Shown piece after piece: positions 25,530 to 33,669 of a stretch of DNA of 64,000 bases. Every line of letters begins with the position of its first letter. The stretch's first letter is position 1. The notes below the pieces were generated by a model. It saw only the letters and a list, made by a program, of their open reading frames with translations. It had not been told where the DNA came from and ran no database searches. Location: NCBI RefSeq assembly GCF_008802365.1, contig NZ_VZQZ01000004.1, forward strand, positions 1-64,000, read 5' to 3'. The position numbers were made by a program, and so were the translations under genes. The DNA is from Oryzomonas japonica. Its GTDB lineage: Bacteria; Desulfobacterota; Desulfuromonadia; Geobacterales; Pseudopelobacteraceae.

Positions 25530-25775
25530 ATGAAATTCATTCGGGACATTCTGACCGGCATCGACGGCCAGACGTATGACAACATCAGGGTGGGGATTGC
25601 CGCCGCCCTGGTCACTGCAATCGGCGCCATCATCACGGAGTTGGCCAAGGGCCAGTCGGTTGATTTGCTCGCGTTCGGGGGAGCGGTTGCCGCTATCCTC
25701 GGCGCCGGAGGTTTCGGGATAGCCCAAAAGGCCAAAACGGAGCCGGGAGGGGCACAATGTCAGCCGCCGCAATAG
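25530..25775 (+). CDS. Holin candidate
   Basis: An 81-residue protein with two hydrophobic segments (VGIAAALVTAIGAIITELA and LLAFGGAVAAILGAGGFGIAQ), a short charged start and a hydrophilic tail. Size, topology and position between endolysin and spanins fit a small holin that opens the inner membrane at lysis. The ATG follows AAAGGAGG. It overlaps the i-spanin gene by 19 bases. Family assignment is not possible by eye. Confidence 0.7.
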   Translation: MKFIRDILTGIDGQTYDNIRVGIAAALVTAIGAIITELAKGQSVDLLAFGGAVAAILGAGGFGIAQKAKTEPGGAQCQPPQ

Positions 25776-26110
25776 CCGCCTGGCTGTGGGAGAACAGGAA
25801 GATTATGGCCGAGGCGGCGGGGATCGCCGCGATAGTGAGTCTCGTTTGGTGGTTCGGCTTCCACGTCCCGGCCGAGCGCGATCAGCTTCAGACACAAAAT
25901 CAGGAGCTCAAGGCGCAGGTACAGGCCGCCCAGGGCTCGGTAACGCTCCAGGAGGATATTCAGCATGAGAAACAGACCATCGACAAGGTTACGCAACGGC
26001 GTATCAGTTCTCTCCGTGTTCAACCACGGCCTGCTCATCATGGCGTGCTTGTTCCTGCTGGCCGGTTGCCAGACCTGCCCGCCATGCGTCCGGCCCATTC
26101 TGGCCACTGA
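25757..26110 (+). CDS. Inner-membrane spanin (Rz-like)
   Basis: A 117-residue protein with one N-terminal membrane segment (AAGIAAIVSLVWWFGFHV) followed by a coiled-coil periplasmic region (ERDQLQTQNQELKAQVQAAQ). The o-spanin gene is nested in a different frame from 25965, the classic Rz/Rz1 arrangement. The pair fuses the inner and outer membranes in the last step of lysis. The C-terminal stretch that overlaps the second gene is Pro/His-rich and less Rz-like. Confidence 0.75.
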   Translation: MSAAAIAAWLWENRKIMAEAAGIAAIVSLVWWFGFHVPAERDQLQTQNQELKAQVQAAQGSVTLQEDIQHEKQTIDKVTQRRISSLRVQPRPAHHGVLVPAGRLPDLPAMRPAHSGH

Positions 26111-26324
26111 GCCGCAACCGCTTTTGAACGAGGTCGAAACCCTCAATCCCTCGGAGCCGGGGGCGGCATACTGCCTGTCCGACAGCGGCCGTCTGGGGAT
26201 ATTGACCAACCTTGAGCTGTACCGCGGCGCCCTGGACAAATGCAACGCCACTATCGAACGTTACAACTCGACCATCGCGCCGCCGCGAGGGGAGGGAGAG
26301 CAGTGGGGCGGAGAAAACCGGTAA
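25965..26324 (+). CDS. Outer-membrane lipoprotein spanin (Rz1-like)
   Basis: The 119-residue product has a basic start (MRNRPSTRLRNG), a hydrophobic stretch and lipobox LLAGC (Cys35), so the mature protein is an outer-membrane lipoprotein. A strong AGGAGG site eight bases before 25965 supports this start over an internal ATG at 26040. The first 146 bases are nested in the Rz-like gene. It is longer than a typical Rz1. This is the last phage gene in view; the prophage appears to end shortly after. Confidence 0.72.
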   Translation: MRNRPSTRLRNGVSVLSVFNHGLLIMACLFLLAGCQTCPPCVRPILATEPQPLLNEVETLNPSEPGAAYCLSDSGRLGILTNLELYRGALDKCNATIERYNSTIAPPRGEGEQWGGENR

Positions 26325-26329
26325 CGGCA

Positions 26330-26425
26330 TTACTCACGCAACGCCGCGACGACGTAACGGAATTCAAAGGCTTGAATGATGTCGATTACGGCCTGAACCT
26401 CTGAATGGCCGTGATGCAGCAACCG
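26330..26425 (-). pseudogene. Possible 3' gene fragment at the prophage/host boundary
   Basis: On the minus strand, the segment before the stop at 26330 reads GHSEVQAVIDIIQAFEFRYV followed by VAALRE, which looks like a natural protein C-terminus. Further upstream the same frame runs into the asnS gene out of frame, so no full gene exists. It may be a remnant left by prophage integration or simply a chance reading. Identity unknown. Confidence 0.25.
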
Positions 26426-26481
26426 CCTGGTTTTACGCCGCGTCGTCGTGCGAGGCCGCTTTTGCGGGTGTAGAACTGTCG

Positions 26482-27843
26482 TCAAAACTCGGCGTGGCGC
26501 GGCGTGCGGGGGAAGGGGATCACGTCCCGGATGTTGTCCATGCCGGTGAGGTACATCACCAGCCGCTCGAAGCCCAGACCAAAACCGGCATGGGGGCAAC
26601 TCCCCCAGCGGCGGCTGTCCAGATACCACCAGAGCGGTTCCTGGGAGACGCCCATCTCGGTCATGCGTGCCGTCAGCCGGTCCAGCCGCTCTTCGCGCTG
26701 ACTGCCGCCGATGATCTCGCCCACCTTGGGCACCAGCAGGTCCATGGCGGCCACGGTGCGGCCGTCGTTGTTCTGGCGCATGTAAAAGGCCTTGATCTCC
26801 TTGGGGTAGTTGAGGATGAACACCGGGCCGCCCACCACCTGCTCGCTCAGATAGCGTTCGTGCTCGGTCTGCAGGTCCAGCCCCCATTCAACGGGAAATG
26901 AGAACGCCGTGCCCGACCGCTGGAGCCGCTCGATGGCCTCGCCGTAGTCCATGCGGACGAAGTCGGCCTCGGCCACCTGCCGGATGCGCTCCACCAACCC
27001 CTTCTCGATATGCTTGTCGAAAAACGCCATGTCGTCGGCGCACTCCTCCAGGCTAAAACGACACAGATAGCGGATGAACTCCTCGGCCAGTTCGGCGTCG
27101 TCGGCCAGGTCGGCAAAGGCCATCTCCGGCTCGATCATCCAGAATTCCGCTGCGTGGCGCGGCGTGTTGGAGTTTTCGGCGCGAAAGGTGGGGCCGAAGG
27201 TATAGATGTCGGAAAAGGCCAAGGCAAAGAGCTCCCCCTCCAGTTGGCCGCTGACCGTGAGGCCGGTGCGCTGGCCGAAGAAGTCCTGGTCGAAGTCGGG
27301 CGGCGCGCCCGCATCCAGGGTGGTTACGCGGAACAGTTCGCCGGCCCCCTCGCAATCGCTGGCCGTGATGATCGGCGTGTGGGCGTAGAGAAAATCCCGT
27401 TCCGCGAAGAACCGGTGCACGGCCTGGGCCAGGTGCGAACGGAGGCGGAACACTGCGCCCAGGGTGTTGGTCCGGGGCCGCAGGTGGGCGATGGTACGCA
27501 GGTACTCGAAGGTGTGGCGCTTCTTCTGCAACGGGTAGGCGTCGTCGGCCTCGCCGACAATCTCCACGTTGGTGGCGTGCAATTCCCACTGCTGACCGGC
27601 CGCTGGGGATTCCACCAGCGTACCGTGCACCCGCAGGGCTGCGCCGGTGCCGAGACGGCAGACCGGGTCGAAGTTTGCCAGATCCTTCCCGGCCACCACC
27701 TGGAGCCCGGCCATGTCCGAGCCGTCGTTCAGGGTGACAAAGGCCACCTCTTTTGCGGCGCGCACCGAGCGCACCCATCCCGCAACCACGCATTCCCGGC
27801 CGCTTGCGCCGCCCGCCAGGAGTGTCCGTATCCGAGTTTTCAT
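26482..27843 (-). CDS. asnS: Asparaginyl-tRNA synthetase
   Basis: The 453-residue product is a class II aminoacyl-tRNA synthetase charging tRNA-Asn with asparagine. It has an N-terminal OB-fold anticodon-binding domain (about 1-110, with VAGWVRSVRAAKEVAFVTLNDGS), motif 2 (FRAENSNTPRHAAEFWMIEPE) and a C-terminal motif 3 region GFGLGFERLVMYLTGMDNIRD followed by VIPFPRTP, which separates AsnRS from AspRS. The start at 27843 (MKTRIR) has GGAGA nine bases upstream. It is the first host gene after the prophage, transcribed towards it, and diverges from a PDZ protein gene. Confidence 0.95.
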   Translation of the reverse strand: MKTRIRTLLAGGASGRECVVAGWVRSVRAAKEVAFVTLNDGSDMAGLQVVAGKDLANFDPVCRLGTGAALRVHGTLVESPAAGQQWELHATNVEIVGEADDAYPLQKKRHTFEYLRTIAHLRPRTNTLGAVFRLRSHLAQAVHRFFAERDFLYAHTPIITASDCEGAGELFRVTTLDAGAPPDFDQDFFGQRTGLTVSGQLEGELFALAFSDIYTFGPTFRAENSNTPRHAAEFWMIEPEMAFADLADDAELAEEFIRYLCRFSLEECADDMAFFDKHIEKGLVERIRQVAEADFVRMDYGEAIERLQRSGTAFSFPVEWGLDLQTEHERYLSEQVVGGPVFILNYPKEIKAFYMRQNNDGRTVAAMDLLVPKVGEIIGGSQREERLDRLTARMTEMGVSQEPLWWYLDSRRWGSCPHAGFGLGFERLVMYLTGMDNIRDVIPFPRTPRHAEF

Positions 27844-27958
27844 AGCGATCATTCTCCGCGTCATGGATAGAGTAGTACCAGATGATACGTGCAATCGGAC
27901 ACAGGTTCAAGAGCCTTGTTCGTTTGACCCCGCCAGTGCCTTGTGGTACATTTGACCC

Positions 27959-28327
27959 ATGAAAACAGTGCTGCTGATATTGTTTGTGGCCCTGACGGCG
28001 CTGACGGCGTTTGGGGCCAACGGCGAGAAGAACTTCGGCGGCGTCGGCATCGACGGTGTGGCTGCCCCCGACGGGCAGATCACGGTCCGGCAGCTTGTGG
28101 CCGGCGGACCCGCCCATGTGGCCGGGATCAAGGCGGGGGATGTCATTACCCACATCGACGGCAAGCCGACCCGGGGCAGCGATTTCCGGCAGATGGTTCA
28201 CAAGCGGCTGCGGGGGCGCGCCGGGACCCCGGTCGTTTTGAAGGTCCGGCGGGAAGGCGTGGAGAAGCCGCTGACCTTTACCTTGCAGCGACAACAACTG
28301 GTGATAACCGCACCCAAGGAGAAATGA
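27959..28327 (+). CDS. Secreted PDZ-domain protein
   Basis: The 122-residue product has a signal peptide (MKTVLLILFVALTALTAFGA) followed by one PDZ domain: VRQLVAGGPAHVAGIKAGDVITHIDG with the usual carboxylate loop and C-terminal strands. No protease domain is attached, so it probably acts as a periplasmic adaptor. Its stop overlaps the next start region, so it is co-transcribed with the glutaredoxin-like gene. Confidence 0.85.
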   Translation: MKTVLLILFVALTALTAFGANGEKNFGGVGIDGVAAPDGQITVRQLVAGGPAHVAGIKAGDVITHIDGKPTRGSDFRQMVHKRLRGRAGTPVVLKVRREGVEKPLTFTLQRQQLVITAPKEK

Positions 28328-28329
28328 TA

Positions 28330-28713
28330 ATGATCAAGAGGATTTTGGCCGCCGTCATGCTGGCGCTGCTGGTGGCGTCCGGGGCCATGGCCGCCGGACA
28401 ACAGGCCCCCCAGAGCAGGCTCAACCCCGCCAAGGCGCAAGAGGCCCGGAAGTACCCCCAAATCGTGCTCTACTCCACCTCCTGGTGCCCCCATTGCCGC
28501 GCGACCAAGGAGTACTTCGCCAAGAACAACATCCCCTACACCAACCGCGACGTGGAACAGGATGACCAGGCCATGAAGCTGTTGACCGGCAAATACAAGA
28601 GCAAGGGGATTCCGGTGATCGTCTTGGGAACGGGACAAAACGAGATCGTCATGCACGGCTTTACGCCGGAGTCGTTCCAGGAGAACCTCAAGAAGGCCCA
28701 GGCGAAAAAGTAG
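28330..28713 (+). CDS. Exported glutaredoxin-like thiol-disulfide protein
   Basis: The 127-residue protein has a signal peptide (MIKRILAAVMLALLVASGAMA) and a glutaredoxin-type thioredoxin fold with active site CPHC in YSTSWCPHCRATKEYF, the cis-Pro region KGIPVIVLG, and the end MHGFTPESFQENL. It probably works on disulfides in the periplasm. AAGGAG eight bases before 28330 supports this start; an ATG at 28324 overlapping the previous stop is an alternative. Confidence 0.88.
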   Translation: MIKRILAAVMLALLVASGAMAAGQQAPQSRLNPAKAQEARKYPQIVLYSTSWCPHCRATKEYFAKNNIPYTNRDVEQDDQAMKLLTGKYKSKGIPVIVLGTGQNEIVMHGFTPESFQENLKKAQAKK

Positions 28714-28774
28714 CGATAGAGCAGGCGCAGGGGGAAGAATGATTTCGTCCGGGACGCGGTCTCTCAATGAGTAT

Positions 28775-29907
<1,133 letters not shown>

Positions 29908-29967
29908 ATGACAAATTTTGGTGTCCGGCAGAACGCTGGACAGCGGAAAAACGAGGATTATAGTTCT

Positions 29968-30417
29968 ATGAGAATACTTCTGCCCCTTTCCGCCCTGCTT
30001 CTTGTGCTCTCGGGAAATGCTCTGGCCGGCAGCGGGTATGACCGCTGCATCAAGGAACAGGATGCTTTGAAGAAGAAGGAGGCCGGTGCGTGCAGTGGGT
30101 TCAGCTATCTCCTGAATCCGAGCGCATGCTTTGCGACTCAGAAGGCGTTGAGGGAGTATACCTCTACCGATAAATGCAAAAAGATCGGCATCGCCGAAAA
30201 TGCCGATTCCGGCGTTCCACCTGTTGTCCCGGTGAAAAAGGCCGGTAGCGATGGTGCGGTTGGCGGTGTCAACCCGGTCGGGGTAAAGAAGACGGAATCC
30301 GAAGTACCGCACCCGGAAAGCACCTGTGAGCAACTGAAGGACGAAAATTCGCGCCTCAAGACCGAGATTATCCGCCTCACGACAGAGAATGAGCAGCTCA
30401 GGAAAGCGGGCCAGTAG
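29968..30417 (+). CDS. Exported coiled-coil protein, unknown function
   Basis: A 149-residue protein with a signal peptide (MRILLPLSALLLVLSGNALA), a cysteine-containing domain (Cys in RCIKEQ, GACSGF, SACFATQ, DKCKK), a Pro/Val/Gly linker and a C-terminal coiled coil (SRLKTEIIRLTTENEQL). No family is recognised. Four cysteines after the signal suggest disulfides in the periplasm. It lies in a series of small + strand genes without an obvious theme. Confidence 0.65.
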   Translation: MRILLPLSALLLVLSGNALAGSGYDRCIKEQDALKKKEAGACSGFSYLLNPSACFATQKALREYTSTDKCKKIGIAENADSGVPPVVPVKKAGSDGAVGGVNPVGVKKTESEVPHPESTCEQLKDENSRLKTEIIRLTTENEQLRKAGQ

Positions 30418-30467
30418 ACAGATTCATCCCAATAATCCCAATGATCTCTCCACCCCAAGGAGCAGCC

Positions 30468-30923
30468 ATGAAAGTCTACCAGCATAAGCCGCACCCCCAA
30501 ATCGAACTCCGGAAGAAGCGCGCTCCCAAGCCCAAGAAGGTTGTCAAAGAAGGCCCGGTGGCCCGCTTTAACTCACTTCTGGGAGAAAAGATCACCGAGG
30601 GCGTGGGCACCATGTGGTGCGCCTATGCCTTTGCCCTCATCGCATTCATCAGCCTCCCGGAAGCCATTCACGGCGGCACGAGCGCCCTCATATCCTGGAT
30701 CGCGCAGACCTTCCTGCAATTGGTCCTGTTGTCCATCATCATGGTAGGTCAGAAAGTCGAGGGCGCCGCAGCCGATACCAGGGCCGACGACACCTACAAG
30801 GATGCCGAGGCCATTCTGTATGAGGCGCTTGAGATCCAGAAGCACCTGCAAGCGCAGGATGAACTGCTTCAGGAACTCATCGATTCCTATCAGGCCCCTG
30901 CCAAACCAGGCCCCGGAGCTTAG
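30468..30923 (+). CDS. Small membrane protein, DUF1003-like
   Basis: The 151-residue protein has a basic N-terminus (residues 1-30, many Lys and Arg), two membrane segments (MWCAYAFALIAFISLPEAI and ALISWIAQTFLQLVLLSIIMV) and a C-terminal helical coiled region (DAEAILYEALEIQKHL). The pattern resembles DUF1003-type membrane proteins. The ATG follows AAGGAG. Function unknown. Confidence 0.6.
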   Translation: MKVYQHKPHPQIELRKKRAPKPKKVVKEGPVARFNSLLGEKITEGVGTMWCAYAFALIAFISLPEAIHGGTSALISWIAQTFLQLVLLSIIMVGQKVEGAAADTRADDTYKDAEAILYEALEIQKHLQAQDELLQELIDSYQAPAKPGPGA

Positions 30924-30959
30924 GCCATCCCCGTTATACACATGGCACGAGGTGATTCC

Positions 30960-31268
30960 ATGAACCTGATTCAACTGCTGCTCCCCCTGTGCGACAACGA
31001 TGGTCATCCCTTCCCGCAATCAACGTATCTCCAGGTCAGGGACGAACTCACCGAACGGTTCGGGGGGATAACCACCTACGTCAGGTCTCCCGCAGAAGGG
31101 GTATGGAAAGAGGGGCAGAGCGACGCGGTAAAGGACGAAATCGTTATCTACGAAGTCATGGCTAGGGAATTGGACCGTGGGTGGTGGAAAGCGTTCCGGG
31201 AGAGGCTGGAGCGCCTTTTCAGGCAGGAGTCCGTCGTTGTCAGGGCACTACCGATGGATATGCTGTGA
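30960..31268 (+). CDS. Conserved hypothetical protein
   Basis: A 102-residue soluble protein, probably an alpha/beta ferredoxin-like fold (LIQLLLPLCDNDGHPFPQ, then TERFGGITTYVRSPAEGVW, then RLERLFRQESVVVRAL). Short proteins of this type occur widely beside unrelated genes. I do not know the function. It ends just before a strong hairpin separating it from the convergent rluB. Confidence 0.6.
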   Translation: MNLIQLLLPLCDNDGHPFPQSTYLQVRDELTERFGGITTYVRSPAEGVWKEGQSDAVKDEIVIYEVMARELDRGWWKAFRERLERLFRQESVVVRALPMDML

Positions 31269-31282
31269 GGGATTGATTACTC

Positions 31283-31309
31283 GTAGGGGCGGGGGCTCCC
31301 CGCCCCTAC
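31283..31309. terminator. Strong hairpin between convergent genes
   Basis: A 12-bp perfect stem (GTAGGGGCGGGG / CCCCGCCCCTAC) with loop GCT, followed by GTCTTGATATTT. It may act as a bidirectional terminator. The sequence is also of a type commonly dispersed in bacterial genomes. Confidence 0.6.
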
Positions 31310-31327
31310 GTCTTGATATTTGGCAAA

Positions 31328-32323
31328 TTATCGGTGACGCGTGCGCGGGGATTCCCCGGGCTTCGTGCGGGAGGGCTGCCTTTTGGTCTGTTTCTCGGCC
31401 GTCCGGGCGGGGGGACGTCCTGTCGACTCTGTGCCGTTTTTTGCCGCGCCACGCGGTTTCTGGGGGCGTCCAGACGCCGTTGTGCCGACCTTTGCCGTGC
31501 TCTGCGGTTTCCGGGGGCTCCCTGGCGCCCCTGTGCCGGTCTTTGTCGAGTTCGTGCTGCGGGGAGGACGCGGCTTCTGCACCTTCTGCGGCTCGGGCTC
31601 CGATATCCCTCCCGGTTGGAGCAACCCCTGCACCTCGGCATCGGTCAGGTAGCGGAACTGTCCCGGCTTCAGCGCCCCGATCTCCAGACTGCCGTAGCGT
31701 ACCCGCCGCAGGCGCACCACGGAGAGGCTGACCACCTCGCACATGCGCCGTACCTGGCGGTTCCTCCCCTCGTGGATCGTTACCGAAATCCAGTCGTTCT
31801 GGTCGCTGCTCTTCACCATGCGCACCGTTGCCGGAGCGGTGACGCCGTCCTCCAACTCGACCCCGCCCGCCATCCGTTTCAGCTGCTGCTCCAGCACCTT
31901 GCCCCGCACCCGGACGTGATACTCCTTCTCCACCTCGTGGCGCGGGTGCATCAGGCGGTTGGCCCAATCCCCGTCGTTGGTCAGCAGCAGAAGCCCCTCG
32001 GTGTTGTAGTCCAGCCTCCCCACCGGGTAGACCCGCTCCTCCACACCTTTCAACAAGTCGGTCACCAGCGGCCGGTCCTGGGAGTCCTTCAGGGCGGTGA
32101 TGTAGCCGGTCGGCTTGTTAAGCAGGATATACAGGTGCTTTTCGCTGAACTGGAGCGGCTTGCCGTCCACGGCGACGCGGTCTGTGGCCGGGTCGGCCTT
32201 GCTCCCCAACTCGGTGACAATAACGCCGTTGACCGTGACCCGGCCGTTCACGATCAGTTCCTCGGCGGCCCGGCGGGAGGTGATACCGGCCTGGGAGATG
32301 AGTTTTTGCAGACGTTCCAGCAT
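31328..32323 (-). CDS. rluB: Pseudouridine synthase RluB (23S rRNA U2605 type)
   Basis: The 331-residue product has an N-terminal S4 domain (LQKLISQAGITSRRAAEELI), then the RsuA/RluB catalytic core with the active-site Asp in PVGRLDYNTEGLLLLTNDGD, and the EGRNRQVRRMCE motif. It isomerises a uridine in the peptidyl-transferase region of 23S rRNA. The last roughly 85 residues are a disordered, basic Pro/Lys/Arg/Thr tail (PRPPRSTNS, RKPQSTAK, RKPR-like repeats), longer than in many homologues and probably RNA-binding. Confidence 0.92.
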   Translation of the reverse strand: MLERLQKLISQAGITSRRAAEELIVNGRVTVNGVIVTELGSKADPATDRVAVDGKPLQFSEKHLYILLNKPTGYITALKDSQDRPLVTDLLKGVEERVYPVGRLDYNTEGLLLLTNDGDWANRLMHPRHEVEKEYHVRVRGKVLEQQLKRMAGGVELEDGVTAPATVRMVKSSDQNDWISVTIHEGRNRQVRRMCEVVSLSVVRLRRVRYGSLEIGALKPGQFRYLTDAEVQGLLQPGGISEPEPQKVQKPRPPRSTNSTKTGTGAPGSPRKPQSTAKVGTTASGRPQKPRGAAKNGTESTGRPPARTAEKQTKRQPSRTKPGESPRTRHR

Positions 32324-32342
32324 AGTCGTACCTCTTTAACGA

Positions 32343-32369
32343 AAACGGGGCGGTTAAGCCGCCCCGTTT
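32343..32369. terminator. Hairpin downstream of accA
   Basis: An 11-bp perfect stem AAACGGGGCGG / CCGCCCCGTTT with loop TTAAG and flanking A and T runs. On the minus strand it lies after accA and before rluB, consistent with termination in either direction. Confidence 0.6.
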
Positions 32370-32386
32370 CAAAAAAATTACAATTT

Positions 32387-32507
32387 GCCACAGAGACACA
32401 GAAAAAGGCTGGAGGCTTAATTCAAGATTTGACGGTTATCGGTTAACGTCCTGCTTTTGTCTTTCTCCGTGAACCTCTGTGTCTCCGTGTCTCCGTGTCT
32501 CTGTGGC
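32387..32507. repeat. Dispersed CCACAGAGACAC inverted repeat, copy 2
   Basis: The left arm starts GCCACAGAGACACAG and the right arm ends GTGTCTCTGTGGC. It belongs to the same family as 1211-1336 and 33521-33647 and lies between rluB and accA. Confidence 0.85.
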
Positions 32508-32525
32508 GGATTTTATCTTAGTATC

Positions 32526-33482
32526 CTACTCCACGCAGCGCGTCATGGCGCGGAACTTCTGATAGCGCTTCTCCACCAGGTCGTCCAGGGAGAGCTTGTT
32601 CAGCTCCGCCAAGTTGCGGGCTATGGCCTCTTTCAAGGTCGCGGCCATGGCCTCGTGGTCCCGGTGGGCGCCGCCTATGGGCTCGCCTATGATCTCGTCG
32701 ATGACCCCCAGGCCGATGATGTCCTTGGCGGTCGGTTTGAGCGCCTCTGCGGCCTGCTCGCCCTTGGTGCCGTCGGACCAGAGGATGGCGGCGCACCCTT
32801 CCGGGGAGATGACGGCGTAGACCGAGTGCTCCAGCATCAGGATGCGGTCGCCCACGGCGATGGCCAGGGCCCCGCCCGAGCCCCCTTCGCCGGTGACGCA
32901 GACGATGATCGGGGTGCGCAGGCTGGCCATCTCGCGCAGGTTGCGGGCAATGGCCTCGGCCTGGCCGCGCTCCTCGGCGCCGATGCCGGGGTAGGCGCCG
33001 GGCGTATCCACGAAGGTGATGACCGGCAGCTTGAATTGTTCCGCCATCTGCATCAGGCGCAGCGCCTTGCGGTACCCTTCCGGGTTGGGCATGCCGAAGT
33101 TGCGGTAGACCTTCTCCTTGGTGTCGCGCCCTTTCTGGTGGCCGATCACCACGACCGGCTGGCCGTCGAAGCGGGCCAGGCCGCCCACGATGGCGTGGTC
33201 GTCGCCGAAGTTGCGGTCGCCGTGCAGTTCCACGAATTCGGTGAACATGTGTTTGACATAGTCGAGGGTGAAGGGACGGTTGATGTGGCGCGCCACCTGG
33301 GCGGTCTGCCAGCGGGAGAGGTTGGCGAAGATATCCTTGCGCGTCTTCTCCACATGCCCTTCCAGGGTGGCCACGTCGGCGCTGATGTCCAGGCCGTCCG
33401 CGGCCAGGGCGTTCAGCTCCTCGATCTTCTTCTCAAGCTCCACAATAGGTTTTTCGAATTCCAGATGAAACGGGGTCGCCAT
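32526..33482 (-). CDS. accA: Acetyl-CoA carboxylase carboxyltransferase subunit alpha
   Basis: The 318-residue protein carries the AccA signatures [60 protein letters not shown] and [12 protein letters not shown]. With AccD it transfers the carboxyl group from biotin to acetyl-CoA in the first step of fatty-acid synthesis. It lies directly downstream of dnaE on the same strand, an order also known in Geobacter. An inverted repeat separates it from dnaE. Confidence 0.96.
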   Translation of the reverse strand: MATPFHLEFEKPIVELEKKIEELNALAADGLDISADVATLEGHVEKTRKDIFANLSRWQTAQVARHINRPFTLDYVKHMFTEFVELHGDRNFGDDHAIVGGLARFDGQPVVVIGHQKGRDTKEKVYRNFGMPNPEGYRKALRLMQMAEQFKLPVITFVDTPGAYPGIGAEERGQAEAIARNLREMASLRTPIIVCVTGEGGSGGALAIAVGDRILMLEHSVYAVISPEGCAAILWSDGTKGEQAAEALKPTAKDIIGLGVIDEIIGEPIGGAHRDHEAMAATLKEAIARNLAELNKLSLDDLVEKRYQKFRAMTRCVE

Positions 33483-33520
33483 AGTGATACCTCAAGTTTT
33501 AATTTCAGATTCGTACACCT

Positions 33521-33647
33521 GCCACAGAGACTCAGAGACACAGAGGTTCACAGAGAAAAGACAAAAACAATAAAGCCGGAGGTCCTCTTCATCCCTGTAA
33601 AAAATGTTGTGCCTTTGACGTTCTCTGTGTCTCCGTGTCTCTGTGGC
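33521..33647. repeat. Dispersed CCACAGAGACAC inverted repeat, copy 3
   Basis: The left arm starts GCCACAGAGACTCAGAGACA and the right arm ends GTGTCTCTGTGGC. It lies between dnaE and accA. The family shape (two arms facing each other around a spacer of about 60 bases) is the same as in the other copies. Confidence 0.85.
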
Positions 33648-33669
33648 AGATTTTATGTTGTGTAAACGC

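Noticed and set aside
26330-26481. tRNA gene as the prophage attachment site
   Set aside because: No cloverleaf, T-loop or anticodon arm pattern could be found on either strand.
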